Below, one piece after another: positions 27,496 to 36,001 of a stretch of 46,052 nucleotides of DNA. The translations under genes were made by a program, and so were the position numbers. Location: contig DAONSX010000015.1 of the NCBI GenBank assembly GCA_035411425.1, forward strand, positions 1 through 46,052. Reading direction: 5' to 3'. Source of the stretch: TTA-H9 sp002071415 (lineage in GTDB: Bacteria; Bacteroidota; Bacteroidia; Bacteroidales; TTA-H9). The stretch's first letter is position 1. The number at the start of each line of letters is the position of its first letter. The notes below the pieces were generated by a model, which was not told the origin of the DNA, did no database searches, and worked only from the letters and a program-made list of their open reading frames with translations.

Positions 27496-29252
27496 ATGTT
27501 TAAATCAAACAACCAACAAGAAATATTCAGTTTCGAAGATGAACTCAATCAGAAGCAAGGTGATTTACTGAATAGTTCGAAGGGAAAATGGTTTTACCAT
27601 ATCCTTTTCAGCAATATCAATGAACTGGATTTTCGGGATTTATATTCCCAAAAGGCAAGTCGACCTAATGTACCAGGGAATGTTTTGGTTTGCGCTTTAA
27701 TTTTAAAAGAACTCAAAGGGATCAGTTATGATGAATTGATTGAAGGAGTAGTGTTTGATTTACATTTTAAAACGGCATTAGGGCTTTCATGGATTGGGGA
27801 TATCCCTTTTTCAAGGGCAACCCTATTCAATTTTTAAAACAGGATAATAGAATATGAGCGTCGGAAAAGGAAAAAACTAATTGAACAGGTTTTTGATAAG
27901 CTGACGCAAGAGCAGTTAAAGGAATTGTTGATAAATACAAATATTCAAAGGAGCGATTCTACTTTGGTTTCTTCCAATATCAAAAAATATTCTCATTTAC
28001 AATTGCTCATAGAAGTATTGATGCGATTAAACAGGATGCTAAAGAAGGAAGACAAGGAATTTATCGGCCAACAGATAGAACCTTATTTAAAAAAAGGGCA
28101 GATAAATACATTTATGGGTTGAAGTCCAGTGAATTACCTCATGAATTAGAAAAGTTAGGTAAGATATACTATACTATATTCGAATGGTTGAGTAAAAAAG
28201 AGGAATATCATTCAAGGAAAGAATATATCAATTTCACTCGGGCATACAATGAACATTTTGTTGTGAAGGGAGAGGAAGTGAATCCAAGGTCTGAGAAGGA
28301 GTTGACCCGTAGCATGTTGCAATCGCCTGATGATGTGGATGCTACTTACAGGAAAAAGAATGGGGAGCAAAGTAAAGGATTTTCGATAAACATTACGGAA
28401 ACTGCAAATCCAGATAATCCCATACAATTAATCACTGGCATAGTGGTTATGCCCAACAATGTTGATGACAGCCAGATATTAAACGAAAGGATCGATATAA
28501 TTAAAGAGAAGACGCCACAGTTGAATGAAATGCACATAGATGGTGATTTTGGTAGTGAAGAGAATGATAAGAAGTTTGAAGAATTAGGGATAAACCATAT
28601 CACAACAGCAGTTAGAGGGAGAGAAAGAGAGATAGAAATATAGAAATAAAGATAGAGCAGAAATCCAAGACGCCGGAAGTGTATACTGTAGAATGTCCTT
28701 TTCAGAAGGTAGAGTCCATGCCCACAAAGAAACGACATAAAGTATGTTTTGCTATGAAAATATGCAAGGGATGTTTGTTAAAAGATAATTGTTAGGCATT
28801 TAAGAACAATGGGTGATATTATTTAACACATAAAAGAGTATCTACAAAACAAACGCAGTCGCAATATTTTGAGCATACCTAAAGAGCGCTGGAAACTTAG
28901 GCCAAATATAGAAGCTACGGCACGTGAATTTAAGATAAGGACAGAAGATGGGAAATTAAAAGTAAGAGGATTAATAAAGGCGAGTTTATTTGCTTATAGC
29001 AGTGGGATAGCGATTAATTTTGGAAGGACATACAGATTTCTGGTCAAAAATGGATGTCCTGATGGATTTAATAGGCCAATAATTGTATTTTTGAAGGATA
29101 TTATGTCAAATACAGGGGAAATATTAACAAAATGTGAATTTATTGTTGATAATTTTTCCTTGTTTAGGTATTTTTGGTTCTTCTTGATTCAAAAAATTTT
29201 TTCAGGTCCAAAAATGTCGAAACAGGAAACTTTAATCCAACTTAGTTTTTAA
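27496..29252 (+). pseudogene. Decayed DDE transposase, IS1182-like
   Basis: A transposase reading frame broken into pieces. The N-terminal DUF772-type part (27496-27837; KASRPNVPGNVLVCALILKE) ends at a TAA where relatives would have a sense codon (FNF-stop-NRIIEYE). The frame then continues to 28122 with the first catalytic Asp in QRSDSTLVSSN. It shifts by -1 at a run of seven A residues (28089-28095) into YGLKSSELPHELEKLGKIYY, with the second Asp in MHIDGDFGSEEND. It shifts again in a purine repeat near 28615-28640 (CPFQKVES...), then at about 28810-28850 into IPKERWKLRPNIEATAREF, with the catalytic Glu. At least four lesions make it inactive. Family assignment is from general pattern, not a search. 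Confidence 0.82.
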
Positions 29253-29556
29253 ACCGGACTCAATAATCAAAAATAACAAAATTCGATTCATAATAAGAAG
29301 CTTTTAAGGGATGGAGAAGAATAGCGTCGTTATAAATACTAATTTTTTCATAAGTAATTGGATTTAGGTTAAAGATTTATAAATCAATGAATTTTTATTT
29401 TGACTTCTTTCGTTTGTAAATGATTACAAATGTAAATATACAAAAAATTATCTTAAAAATTTCATCTATTTCAAAATTTTCGAACATAGATGTGAAAAGA
29501 TTTGAATCCTAAAAACTGACTTATCTTTGCAAAGACTTCAATATTTTAAAGTTCAG
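29253..29556. other. AT-rich intergenic stretch after the transposase remnant
   Basis: 304 bases, very AT-rich and presumably including the right margin of the insertion. It ends in a strong promoter for the endonuclease gene (29501-29529). No gene or clear terminal repeat is seen. Confidence 0.4.
29501..29529 (+). promoter_or_regulatory. Bacteroidota promoter for the endonuclease I gene
   Basis: TTTG at 29501-29504, 17-base spacer, TATCTTTG at 29522-29529, then CAAAG. Both elements match the consensus. The predicted start of transcription is near 29536, so translation must begin downstream, at the ATG at 29557 or 29605. Confidence 0.6.
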
Positions 29557-30645
29557 ATGTTGAACGCCTTACGTTTACAATTCTCGCTAAGAAACGGCAA
29601 GCCTATGGCTCTTTTGCTTATTGCAGTCATACTTTCGGCCAGTTTGCTAAAATCGCAACCTCCGGCGGGATATTACGATGGTACCGAAGGCCTGACAGGC
29701 GTGGCTCTTCAAGCTAAGCTGCACGATATTATCGACGATCACGCTTCGGTATCCTATGGTTCGATTTTGTTGCACTTCCAAACCACCGATAAAAAACCCA
29801 ATAACACGGTTTGGGATATGTATTCCGACGTACCGGGTGGAAATCCTCCCTACATTTATTATTTCAATGAAGATGAATGTGGTAGCTACAAATCGGAAGG
29901 GGATTGTTTCAACAGGGAACATTCATGGCCTGCAAGCTGGTTTAATGATTTAATTCCCATGTACACAGATCTCTTTCATATTTATCCCACCGATGGTTAC
30001 GTAAACGGAAAACGAAGCAATTACCCTTATGGTGAAGTAGGAAGCGCCTCATGGACTTCTATGAATGGAAGTAAATTAGGGAACTGTAATTATCCAGGAT
30101 ATTCCCAAGTGGTGTTCGAGCCTATAGATGAATACAAGGGCGATTTGGCAAGAAGCTATTTTTATGTGGCAACACGTTACTACAATGAAGACAATGGCTG
30201 GGCAAGCAATGGAATGGTAACGGGCTCGCAGTTGAAACCATGGGCGGTTAGCATGTTGTTGGAATGGCATCATCAGGATCCAGTTAGTCAGAAAGAAATC
30301 GACAGAAACAATGCCGTTTACAATATTCAAAACAATAGAAATCCTTACATCGACCAACCCGATTTTGTTGATAAAATCTGGGGAGAAGGCGCTGGTATCG
30401 CGCACGAAATTTCTGTGATTTATCAGCTATATCCCAATCCTTGCTTCAACTTTATAAAAATCGTGTTGCCCGATGACCCGACGGATTCTTATGTTTTCGT
30501 CCTCACCGATATCGCAGGGCGCAGAATCTTTTCAACTTCTTTACGTGGTGGAAAGGAAAATCTCATCGATGTTTCTCATTTGAAAGATGGAATTTACATT
30601 GGACAGATCGATGAGAATATTCCCATCAGAATCATCAAGCAATAA
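29557..30645 (+). CDS. Secreted endonuclease I family nuclease with type IX sorting domain
   Basis: An extracellular DNA/RNA endonuclease of the EndA (endonuclease I) family. A signal peptide (core MALLLIAVILSASLLKS) is followed by QPPAGYYDG. The catalytic motif is REHSWPASW with H122, followed by DLFHIYPTDGYVNGKRSNYPYGEV. The last 75 residues (YQLYPNPCFNFIKI...DGIYIGQID...IRIIKQ) form a type IX secretion C-terminal sorting domain, so the protein is likely exported to the surface. I chose ATG 29557, 20 bases after the predicted transcript start; ATG 29605 is the alternative. The stop is directly followed by the queD ATG. Roles could include nutrient scavenging from extracellular DNA. Confidence 0.9.
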   Translation: MLNALRLQFSLRNGKPMALLLIAVILSASLLKSQPPAGYYDGTEGLTGVALQAKLHDIIDDHASVSYGSILLHFQTTDKKPNNTVWDMYSDVPGGNPPYIYYFNEDECGSYKSEGDCFNREHSWPASWFNDLIPMYTDLFHIYPTDGYVNGKRSNYPYGEVGSASWTSMNGSKLGNCNYPGYSQVVFEPIDEYKGDLARSYFYVATRYYNEDNGWASNGMVTGSQLKPWAVSMLLEWHHQDPVSQKEIDRNNAVYNIQNNRNPYIDQPDFVDKIWGEGAGIAHEISVIYQLYPNPCFNFIKIVLPDDPTDSYVFVLTDIAGRRIFSTSLRGGKENLIDVSHLKDGIYIGQIDENIPIRIIKQ

Positions 30646-31101
30646 ATGAATTACATTCGTATTACAAAGAAATTTAGGTTTGAAATGGCTCATGCGCTGG
30701 TGGGTCATGATGGGCCTTGTCGTCATATACATGGACATTCGTATGAACTGTGCATCACACTGAAGGGCCAGCCGAAAAATGATCCTCGTTCATCCAAAAA
30801 CGGAATGGTCATGGATTTTGGAGAACTCAACCGCATCGTAAAATCTGCCCTCATCGATCGTTTCGATCATGCCCTTGTATTAAATGATGCTGTTAGGGAC
30901 GAGATTCCACTTGGTGGTCGTGAGTTGTTTGCCAGAACCATCTGGGTAGAGTTTCAGCCCACTACCGAAAATCTTTTGCTTTATTTTGTCGAAATTTTGC
31001 GGCCTCTTCTTCCTTCTGACATAGAACTCTACAGCTTAAAACTAAGCGAAACTGCCACTTCTTATGCAGAATGGTATGCTCCCGACCAAAAAGCTGATTG
31101 A
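30646..31101 (+). CDS. queD: 6-carboxytetrahydropterin synthase (QueD/PTPS family)
   Basis: A 151-residue enzyme of the queuosine (preQ0) pathway, converting dihydroneopterin triphosphate to 6-carboxytetrahydropterin. Zinc ligands are H16, H29 and H31 (EMAHAL and HIHGHSYE), the catalytic Cys is C25 (GPCRH), and the substrate Glu lies in SLKLSETATSYAEW. It is a little longer than E. coli QueD (about 120). The ATG abuts the stop of the nuclease gene with no gap, suggesting one transcript and coupled translation. It converges with the M28 gene. A true 6-pyruvoyl-tetrahydropterin synthase cannot be fully excluded. Confidence 0.88.
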   Translation: MNYIRITKKFRFEMAHALVGHDGPCRHIHGHSYELCITLKGQPKNDPRSSKNGMVMDFGELNRIVKSALIDRFDHALVLNDAVRDEIPLGGRELFARTIWVEFQPTTENLLLYFVEILRPLLPSDIELYSLKLSETATSYAEWYAPDQKAD

Positions 31102-31105
31102 TTTT

Positions 31106-32101
31106 TTATTGTGGTTTGTATATCAGCCTAATCAGAACATCTCCTACCATTTGCAATGATTGTGAATCGACATGTTCGAGATTGTCCTGTAAAGTATGCC
31201 AGTGTTCGAAAAAAGAACTTCCCTGTGAGTCATTTTCGAGATGAATGATATCTATCATAGGAATTCCGGCATATTTATTCACGTAGTAATGATCGTCGGT
31301 AATAAAGCCTCCTTTCTGCTTGGGGAAATACTTACCATAACCCAGGGATGCGGCAATATCCCAAATTTTTTTAACCACATCGGGAGCATAATACATGGAG
31401 AATCCTTCCATGAGAAAGGATGGTTGGGGCACTCCCACCATATCGAGCAGTACGCCATATCTGGCATTATAGGATGGAATATGTTTATTGCGGCTCCAAT
31501 ACTGAGAGCCAAGGCCCCACCAATCCTCACCCTGTTGGGATTGCATATCTTCGGGAGGACCATAATCTTCGGCATCAAATAAAATAATATCTACTCCGAT
31601 ATTTGGTGGATAACTATGCATGATTCTGGCCAATTCTAAGAGAACCCCCACACCACTGGCTCCATCATTGGCCCCGTCGATGGGTTTATGACGATTGGCA
31701 GGATTGGGGTCATGGTCGGCAAAAGGACGCGAATCCCAGTGCGAAGCCAACAAAATACGCGAAGAAGCTTCAGGACGGAAAGAAGCAATAATATTGCGGC
31801 CATTTATTACTTCTCCATTATAAGCCCTTGCCTTGAATGCTTGAACTATAATATCGGAACTATAGCTACCCAGTTTTTGGATGAGCCAGTCCCCACACCG
31901 CCTGTTTGCGTCAGAATTCGAAACACGCGGTCCAAAACCAACTTGCTTAACTACGAAACTGAAAGCAGTATCCGCAGAAAAAGAAGGATAAAACGTAGTA
32001 TCTATTGCAATTTTTGGTTTCTTTTCATGTTGAGGACCTTTACAGGAATACAGAAAAATCAGGCTCATGCATAGCATCCCAAAATATTTACCGATTTTCA
32101 T
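31106..32101 (-). CDS. M28-family glutaminyl-peptide cyclotransferase lipoprotein
   Basis: Forms pyroglutamate from N-terminal Gln on exported proteins. 331 residues, with a lipobox FLYSC (Cys20). Zinc and active-site segments typical of bacterial and animal glutaminyl cyclases are visible: ILLASHWDSRPFADHD, IDGANDGASGVGVLLELAR, VDIILFDAEDYGPPED and the late His in FEHWHTLQDN. The DAEDYG loop separates it from ordinary M28 aminopeptidases. Expected location is the periplasm, tethered to a membrane. Six exported proteins in this window begin with Gln after the signal peptide, which would be its substrates. It lies 24 bases downstream of the nitroreductase gene. Confidence 0.88.
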   Translation of the reverse strand: MKIGKYFGMLCMSLIFLYSCKGPQHEKKPKIAIDTTFYPSFSADTAFSFVVKQVGFGPRVSNSDANRRCGDWLIQKLGSYSSDIIVQAFKARAYNGEVINGRNIIASFRPEASSRILLASHWDSRPFADHDPNPANRHKPIDGANDGASGVGVLLELARIMHSYPPNIGVDIILFDAEDYGPPEDMQSQQGEDWWGLGSQYWSRNKHIPSYNARYGVLLDMVGVPQPSFLMEGFSMYYAPDVVKKIWDIAASLGYGKYFPKQKGGFITDDHYYVNKYAGIPMIDIIHLENDSQGSSFFEHWHTLQDNLEHVDSQSLQMVGDVLIRLIYKPQ

Positions 32102-32125
32102 CTGTTTAGAAATTTTGGTTTTTAT

Positions 32126-32698
32126 TTAGAATTGATAAGGAATACCAAAATCAGAACCAAAGATAAAACTTTCGAGAGATTTTCGTGTTTTAGGTCCATT
32201 TTCCATGGTTCGAAGAAAATCGGGTAGAGTCTCAGGATTACCCATATATCCTACAGCAATGACAACAATAGGGGCAACCTCCTCGGGAAGATGGAAAAGT
32301 TCGGCGGTTTTGTCGGTATCGAATCCTCCCATCTGATGGCAGAATAAACCTTCGTAAGTTGCCTGAAGCGTGAGATAAGCCACAGATTGCCCCACATCGT
32401 AGTCCCAGTAACGATTATCGGAATTATCTCTGGAGACGTATTTTGTTCTTCCGCAAGCCATCATAAGCAAAGGTGCTTGAATGGCCCAAAGCTGATTAAA
32501 TTCTACGAGAGTAGAAAAAATTTTTCGATAAGTCTCATCGTCCTTTCTTCCAATGAAGTAATACCAAGGTTGTTCATTCATGGCACTGGGAGCCAAACGA
32601 GCAGCTTCCATCATGTTCTGGAGTTTTTCCTGCTCCACTGCCTTGTCGTCGAAACATCGAGGGCTCCATCTCCTGCCTAAAATATCCAGAATTTCCAT
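32126..32698 (-). CDS. Nitroreductase family FMN oxidoreductase
   Basis: A 190-residue NAD(P)H/FMN-dependent nitroreductase. MEILDILGRRWSPRCFDDK and EAARLAPSAMNEQPWYYFIG are the FMN-binding start of the family, and PIVVIAVGYMGNPETLP the C-terminal FMN/dimer segment. No signal peptide; cytosolic. It probably reduces quinones or nitro compounds; the natural substrate is unknown. It is upstream of the glutaminyl cyclase gene on the same strand and divergent from the outer-membrane protein at 32860. Confidence 0.9.
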   Translation of the reverse strand: MEILDILGRRWSPRCFDDKAVEQEKLQNMMEAARLAPSAMNEQPWYYFIGRKDDETYRKIFSTLVEFNQLWAIQAPLLMMACGRTKYVSRDNSDNRYWDYDVGQSVAYLTLQATYEGLFCHQMGGFDTDKTAELFHLPEEVAPIVVIAVGYMGNPETLPDFLRTMENGPKTRKSLESFIFGSDFGIPYQF

Positions 32699-32859
32699 AA
32701 TTATCAGGTTTATGCATTTTTCAAATTTTTATTATTCAAACCATTTATAATTCACTTTTTTTCATTTACCTATTGTTTGAAACAACAAAATTCTGATATT
32801 TGCGTAAATAACGAAATGATTTTCATTTTTAAATATAAAATGTTAAAAATTAAACAGAA

Positions 32860-33309
32860 ATGAAAAAGTTATTTTGTGTGATTTTGATTATTGCTGCAGG
32901 ATTTATGCATGCAGAGTTACTTCAGGCTCAGAGGAACTATGGAAGTTATGAGCTTGGGTTGCGGCTCGGAGATACTTATGGAGGTTCGGCAGCTGTGGAT
33001 GCCATGCTTCCGCTAGCAGGCAACCGTCTTCATGCCGATCTGTCTTTTCATCACGATGGCCTAATTTTGGCCGGATTATACGATTGGGGCTTCCCTATTG
33101 CACCTGGTTTTATTTTCTATCCCGGTGTGGGAGGCATCGTATATATTGGAGATGTATTTCGCCTTGGAGTTACAGGAGAATTGGGATTCGAGTATGCTTT
33201 CGATATTCCTTTGAGTATTGGATTGGACTGGCGTCCAATAATAACTATCATAGATGAAGGAGGTTTCTCAGGAGACGGTTTTGGTTTGAACATTCGATAC
33301 CGTTTTTGA
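32860..33309 (+). CDS. Small outer-membrane beta-barrel protein
   Basis: A 149-residue exported protein. The signal peptide MKKLFCVILIIAAGFMHAE... ends in LQA, with Gln24 as the likely first mature residue. The mature part alternates in beta-strand fashion (YELGLRLGDTYGGSAAVDAM, ILAGLYDWG, FRLGVTGELGFEYAFD) and ends in RYRF, the terminal aromatic expected for barrel insertion. About eight strands seem likely. The function is unknown. A near-consensus promoter (TTTG at 32776-32779, GATATTTG at 32795-32802) lies upstream. Confidence 0.75.
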   Translation: MKKLFCVILIIAAGFMHAELLQAQRNYGSYELGLRLGDTYGGSAAVDAMLPLAGNRLHADLSFHHDGLILAGLYDWGFPIAPGFIFYPGVGGIVYIGDVFRLGVTGELGFEYAFDIPLSIGLDWRPIITIIDEGGFSGDGFGLNIRYRF

Positions 33310-33519
33310 TTCGTAACATAAGGCCATGAAACATGATGTTTTTGAGTTTGTCGAGAAAATAATCCATGCGGTTAGTTATAACTGATTTTAGCTGGAAAGC
33401 TATATAAACAAAAGGAAAACACCCCAATTCCAACTAAATTCAAAACTCAAAATTCTAACATCTCTATCCCATAATCTTTTCAACTTTATAGCCATAGTCG
33501 AAAGAACCTTATTTTTTTT

Positions 33520-33550
33520 CGCTGATTTACGCTGCTTTAATACGCTGATA
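33520..33550. repeat. CGCTG-unit intergenic repeat
   Basis: Three units beginning CGCTG at 33520, 33530 and 33543, spaced 10 and 13 bases, in an otherwise unassigned gap. The pattern resembles short intergenic repeats I associate with Bacteroidota genomes; it was not compared with other sequence. Confidence 0.45.
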
Positions 33551-33728
33551 TTAACTAATAACTGACAACGAACAACAAACAAGCCCCCCCACAATCACCA
33601 TCCACCATCCACCTTGTCTCCCAGTCTCCCTTCGTCCTTTCCTCCTTTATAAACTTTTAACGTTCTACCCCCCATTCTCGATAAAAACGAATTTTTATCC
33701 GTCAGTGTACCGATTGAAAATTATCATG

Positions 33729-33736
33729 TAAATTTG
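33729..33736 (+). promoter_or_regulatory. Bacteroidota -7 box for the TPR gene
   Basis: TAAATTTG on the plus strand, 51 bases before the ATG at 33787. The -33 element is weak. Confidence 0.45.
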
Positions 33737-33786
33737 TGGTCTTAAATGAAAGGTAAACAACGATTATTATAATTAAAACATTGAAG

Positions 33787-34752
33787 ATGAAAAAGATGAC
33801 TTTTATTTTAGGGTTAGCCATTGCAAGTATTATATTCTTGGCTCCCCAAAAGAAAATTTGCGCTCAAACCCTCGAAGACGCAGGAAACACATTTAATTCT
33901 GCTATTCAACTGATGCAGAACGATCTGCCAAGCGCTATTTCAAAGTTTGAAGAAGTGATCGGCATGTGCGAGAAAATAGGCGAAAGTGGGAATGAATTGA
34001 AAATGCAGGCCCAGAACCAGCTACCCATTCTGTATTACAATTATGCAGTAAATTTACAAGCTTCTCAAAATTATGATCAAGCAATAGAAGCATGTAATAA
34101 AGCCATTCAAACGGGCCAGCAGGTGAACAATGCCAATATCATTGCAAAAGCGGTCAACTTGACTGCTCAAATTTATATGGTAAAGGGTAACGAATACTTC
34201 AAGAACAAAGATTTTGCGAATGCGCTGGTCAGCTTTGATCAAGCTATTACGCTCGACAGTACCCTATACCGAGCTTATTATGGCAAATTACTGGTTTATA
34301 GGGAGCAAGACAAATATGATGAAATGGATGAGATGCTCGAGAAGGTAAAAACCACCAGCACTCAGGACCCCCAATTTGCAGAAAAAGCTCAGGCTCTCGT
34401 GGCCAGAGAGTATTCCATTGCCGCTGCAAAAGCCATTCAAGCAAAAAATAGCAGCCTTGCTCTTACCTATTGTGACAAAGCCCTTGCATTGGGCGATGCT
34501 ACGGCTAACACTTACTATTATCAAACCTTAGCAGCAAATATGGAGAAAAAATACAGCCTGGCAGCAGAAGCAGCTCAAAAGGCACTCGAGCTCGAACAAA
34601 AAGATAAGAGCAAGATTTACTTCGAATTGGGCAAGGCATACGAAGGACTTGGTAGGGCCGCCGATGCCTGTGCAGCTTATAAAAATGTTACTGATGGTCC
34701 ACTGGTTCAAAATGCTCAATACCAAATAAAACAGGTGCTGAAATGTAAATAG
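33787..34752 (+). CDS. Exported tetratricopeptide repeat protein
   Basis: A 321-residue protein with a signal peptide MKKMTFILGLAIASIIFLAP... ending in ICA, and Gln27 as the likely first mature residue. The rest is TPR-like helical hairpins, e.g. YNYAVNLQASQNYDQAIEAC, GNEYFKNKDFANALVSFDQA, AYYGKLLVYREQDKYDEMDE and YFELGKAYEGLGRAADACAAY. There is no catalytic domain, so it is probably a periplasmic or outer-membrane-associated scaffold. The ATG at 33787 is chosen over a TTG two codons earlier. A strong intrinsic terminator follows 40 bases after the stop. Confidence 0.85.
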   Translation: MKKMTFILGLAIASIIFLAPQKKICAQTLEDAGNTFNSAIQLMQNDLPSAISKFEEVIGMCEKIGESGNELKMQAQNQLPILYYNYAVNLQASQNYDQAIEACNKAIQTGQQVNNANIIAKAVNLTAQIYMVKGNEYFKNKDFANALVSFDQAITLDSTLYRAYYGKLLVYREQDKYDEMDEMLEKVKTTSTQDPQFAEKAQALVAREYSIAAAKAIQAKNSSLALTYCDKALALGDATANTYYYQTLAANMEKKYSLAAEAAQKALELEQKDKSKIYFELGKAYEGLGRAADACAAYKNVTDGPLVQNAQYQIKQVLKCK

Positions 34753-34792
34753 AACATTCCACCTTTTATAATCCTAAAACTCTTACCAAATT

Positions 34793-34831
34793 GCGGGAGA
34801 TTCGAAAGAGTCTTCCGCTTTTTCTGTTTTT
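34793..34831 (+). terminator. Rho-independent terminator of the TPR gene
   Basis: An 11-base-pair stem (34793-34803 with 34808-34818, two G-T wobbles) closed by a GAAA tetraloop, followed by TTTTTCTGTTTTT at 34819-34831. This is the clearest intrinsic terminator in the window. It separates the TPR gene from the convergent LuxE-like gene. Confidence 0.85.
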
Positions 34832-34897
34832 CAGTTAACAACCAGCTCTCATTTTTCTCCGGCAAATTTCCTCTGCTTCGTAAGCACTGACAGGGAA

Positions 34898-35878
34898 TTA
34901 CCAAACCATCAGATTACAGCCTCTTGATTCGGCCAAGTCATGACGTCCAATAACCTCGAATTGCTCAATTCCCACAGAACGGCCCAAATCTCTCGTGGCT
35001 ATGAAACTGCATGAATAATAATTAGCCAGGTCCACTATATTAATCAATCCCGATCTCCCGGGTTTGGTAAGTGAAAAAGGATCATCAGCCTCAGTAAGCA
35101 AAATCTTCAACCAGGGTGGAGTTTTAAAAATGCCTTCTCCTTGAGAATAGGCTTGAGATAACATCTCCGTCATTCCATACTCGGAATGGATTTTTTCCAT
35201 TTCAAAACTATGGCTTAAGATTTTATGCAATTGTGAACGGGTTATTTCTTTGCGTCGGCCCTTCATTCCCCCAGTTTCCATCACTATAACCCCCTGAAGA
35301 TTTTGTGGAAACTTTTCGGCCAAATCCCATAATGCATGAGATACTCCCATCAACAAGACTTTCCCTTCTCGCCATGTTTTCGCTTTCTCTACTCGCTCTG
35401 AAAGTTTCTCGACTTCATCGAGAAAGAAGCCATTATATGGGCTCTCACTAACTTCCATCAACCCTTTCATCATAAAAATAAGTGAGGAATTCGGCCTTCC
35501 CCTATAAGATGGCAATAAAGTTAGAAAAGTCCAATCTGAAGGGTTTCCATAAAATTGTGCAAACCCCCTTAGAAAGCTTTGACGGTAAAGTTCTACATCG
35601 ACAACGAAATGGCGAGAAACATTCTGGCCAGTAGTTCCACTACTCTCGAAAACCATCTGAGGAGATTGTTGTTCGACGATAACCTTCTGCGTTCTAAAGA
35701 ATTCAATCGGTAAACAGATAATTTCCGAATAATGATGGATCGGTATATCGAAATGATGGCTTGCCTTTAAAAATTCTCTGTAAACTTTATTATGTTCTTT
35801 TTGAAAATGATAAATCGACAACGCCATCTGGTTGAACTCGTCTTCATTGTCGATGTTGAAAATATCGTATGGATTCAT
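34898..35878 (-). CDS. LuxE-like acyl-protein synthetase family protein
   Basis: A member of the acyl-protein synthetase (LuxE) family, adenylate-forming enzymes that activate a fatty acid or acyl group. About 326 residues from MNPYDIFNIDNEDEFNQM; an upstream ATG at 35962 would add 28 unlikely residues. The nucleotide-binding segment is MVFESSGTTGQNVSRHF. Later segments GVIVMETGGMKGRRKEITR and IHSEYGMTEMLSQAYS match ANL-superfamily motifs (xYGxTE). No lux genes are nearby, so bioluminescence is not implied. The acceptor is unknown. A -7 box lies only 4 bases before the ATG. Confidence 0.82.
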   Translation of the reverse strand: MNPYDIFNIDNEDEFNQMALSIYHFQKEHNKVYREFLKASHHFDIPIHHYSEIICLPIEFFRTQKVIVEQQSPQMVFESSGTTGQNVSRHFVVDVELYRQSFLRGFAQFYGNPSDWTFLTLLPSYRGRPNSSLIFMMKGLMEVSESPYNGFFLDEVEKLSERVEKAKTWREGKVLLMGVSHALWDLAEKFPQNLQGVIVMETGGMKGRRKEITRSQLHKILSHSFEMEKIHSEYGMTEMLSQAYSQGEGIFKTPPWLKILLTEADDPFSLTKPGRSGLINIVDLANYYSCSFIATRDLGRSVGIEQFEVIGRHDLAESRGCNLMVW

Positions 35879-35882
35879 GATG

Positions 35883-35890
35883 CAAAGATA
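35883..35890 (-). promoter_or_regulatory. -7 box abutting the LuxE-like start codon
   Basis: TATCTTTG followed by CATC and then the ATG at 35878-35876. If the usual spacing holds, transcription begins within a few bases of the start codon, giving a leaderless or nearly leaderless message. Confidence 0.5.
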
Positions 35891-36001
35891 GTTAACAGTA
35901 AAAAGATAGCTGAAGTGAGTGATTACAAAGTTTTGGGGTATTATACTACCCCTTGCAATCAAAAGCGGAGGATTTGATAAAGGGATACCTCTCGGATGGA
36001 T

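Larger units (their letters stand above)
33310..33786. other. Intergenic region with Bacteroidota-style low-complexity repeats
   Basis: 477 bases with no gene. It contains three CGCTG-initiated units (33520, 33530, 33543), an AAC-rich tract (33551-33580), a CCACCATCCACC tract (about 33598-33612), and the -7 box of the next gene. A 64-codon minus-strand frame crossing the repeats is probably chance. Confidence 0.55.

Noticed and set aside
33520..33550. CRISPR array
   Set aside because: Units are 10-13 bases with no constant-length spacers and no cas genes are present.
34898..35878. Bioluminescence (lux) function for the LuxE-like gene
   Set aside because: No luciferase, reductase or thioesterase genes are nearby; the family is broader than lux operons.
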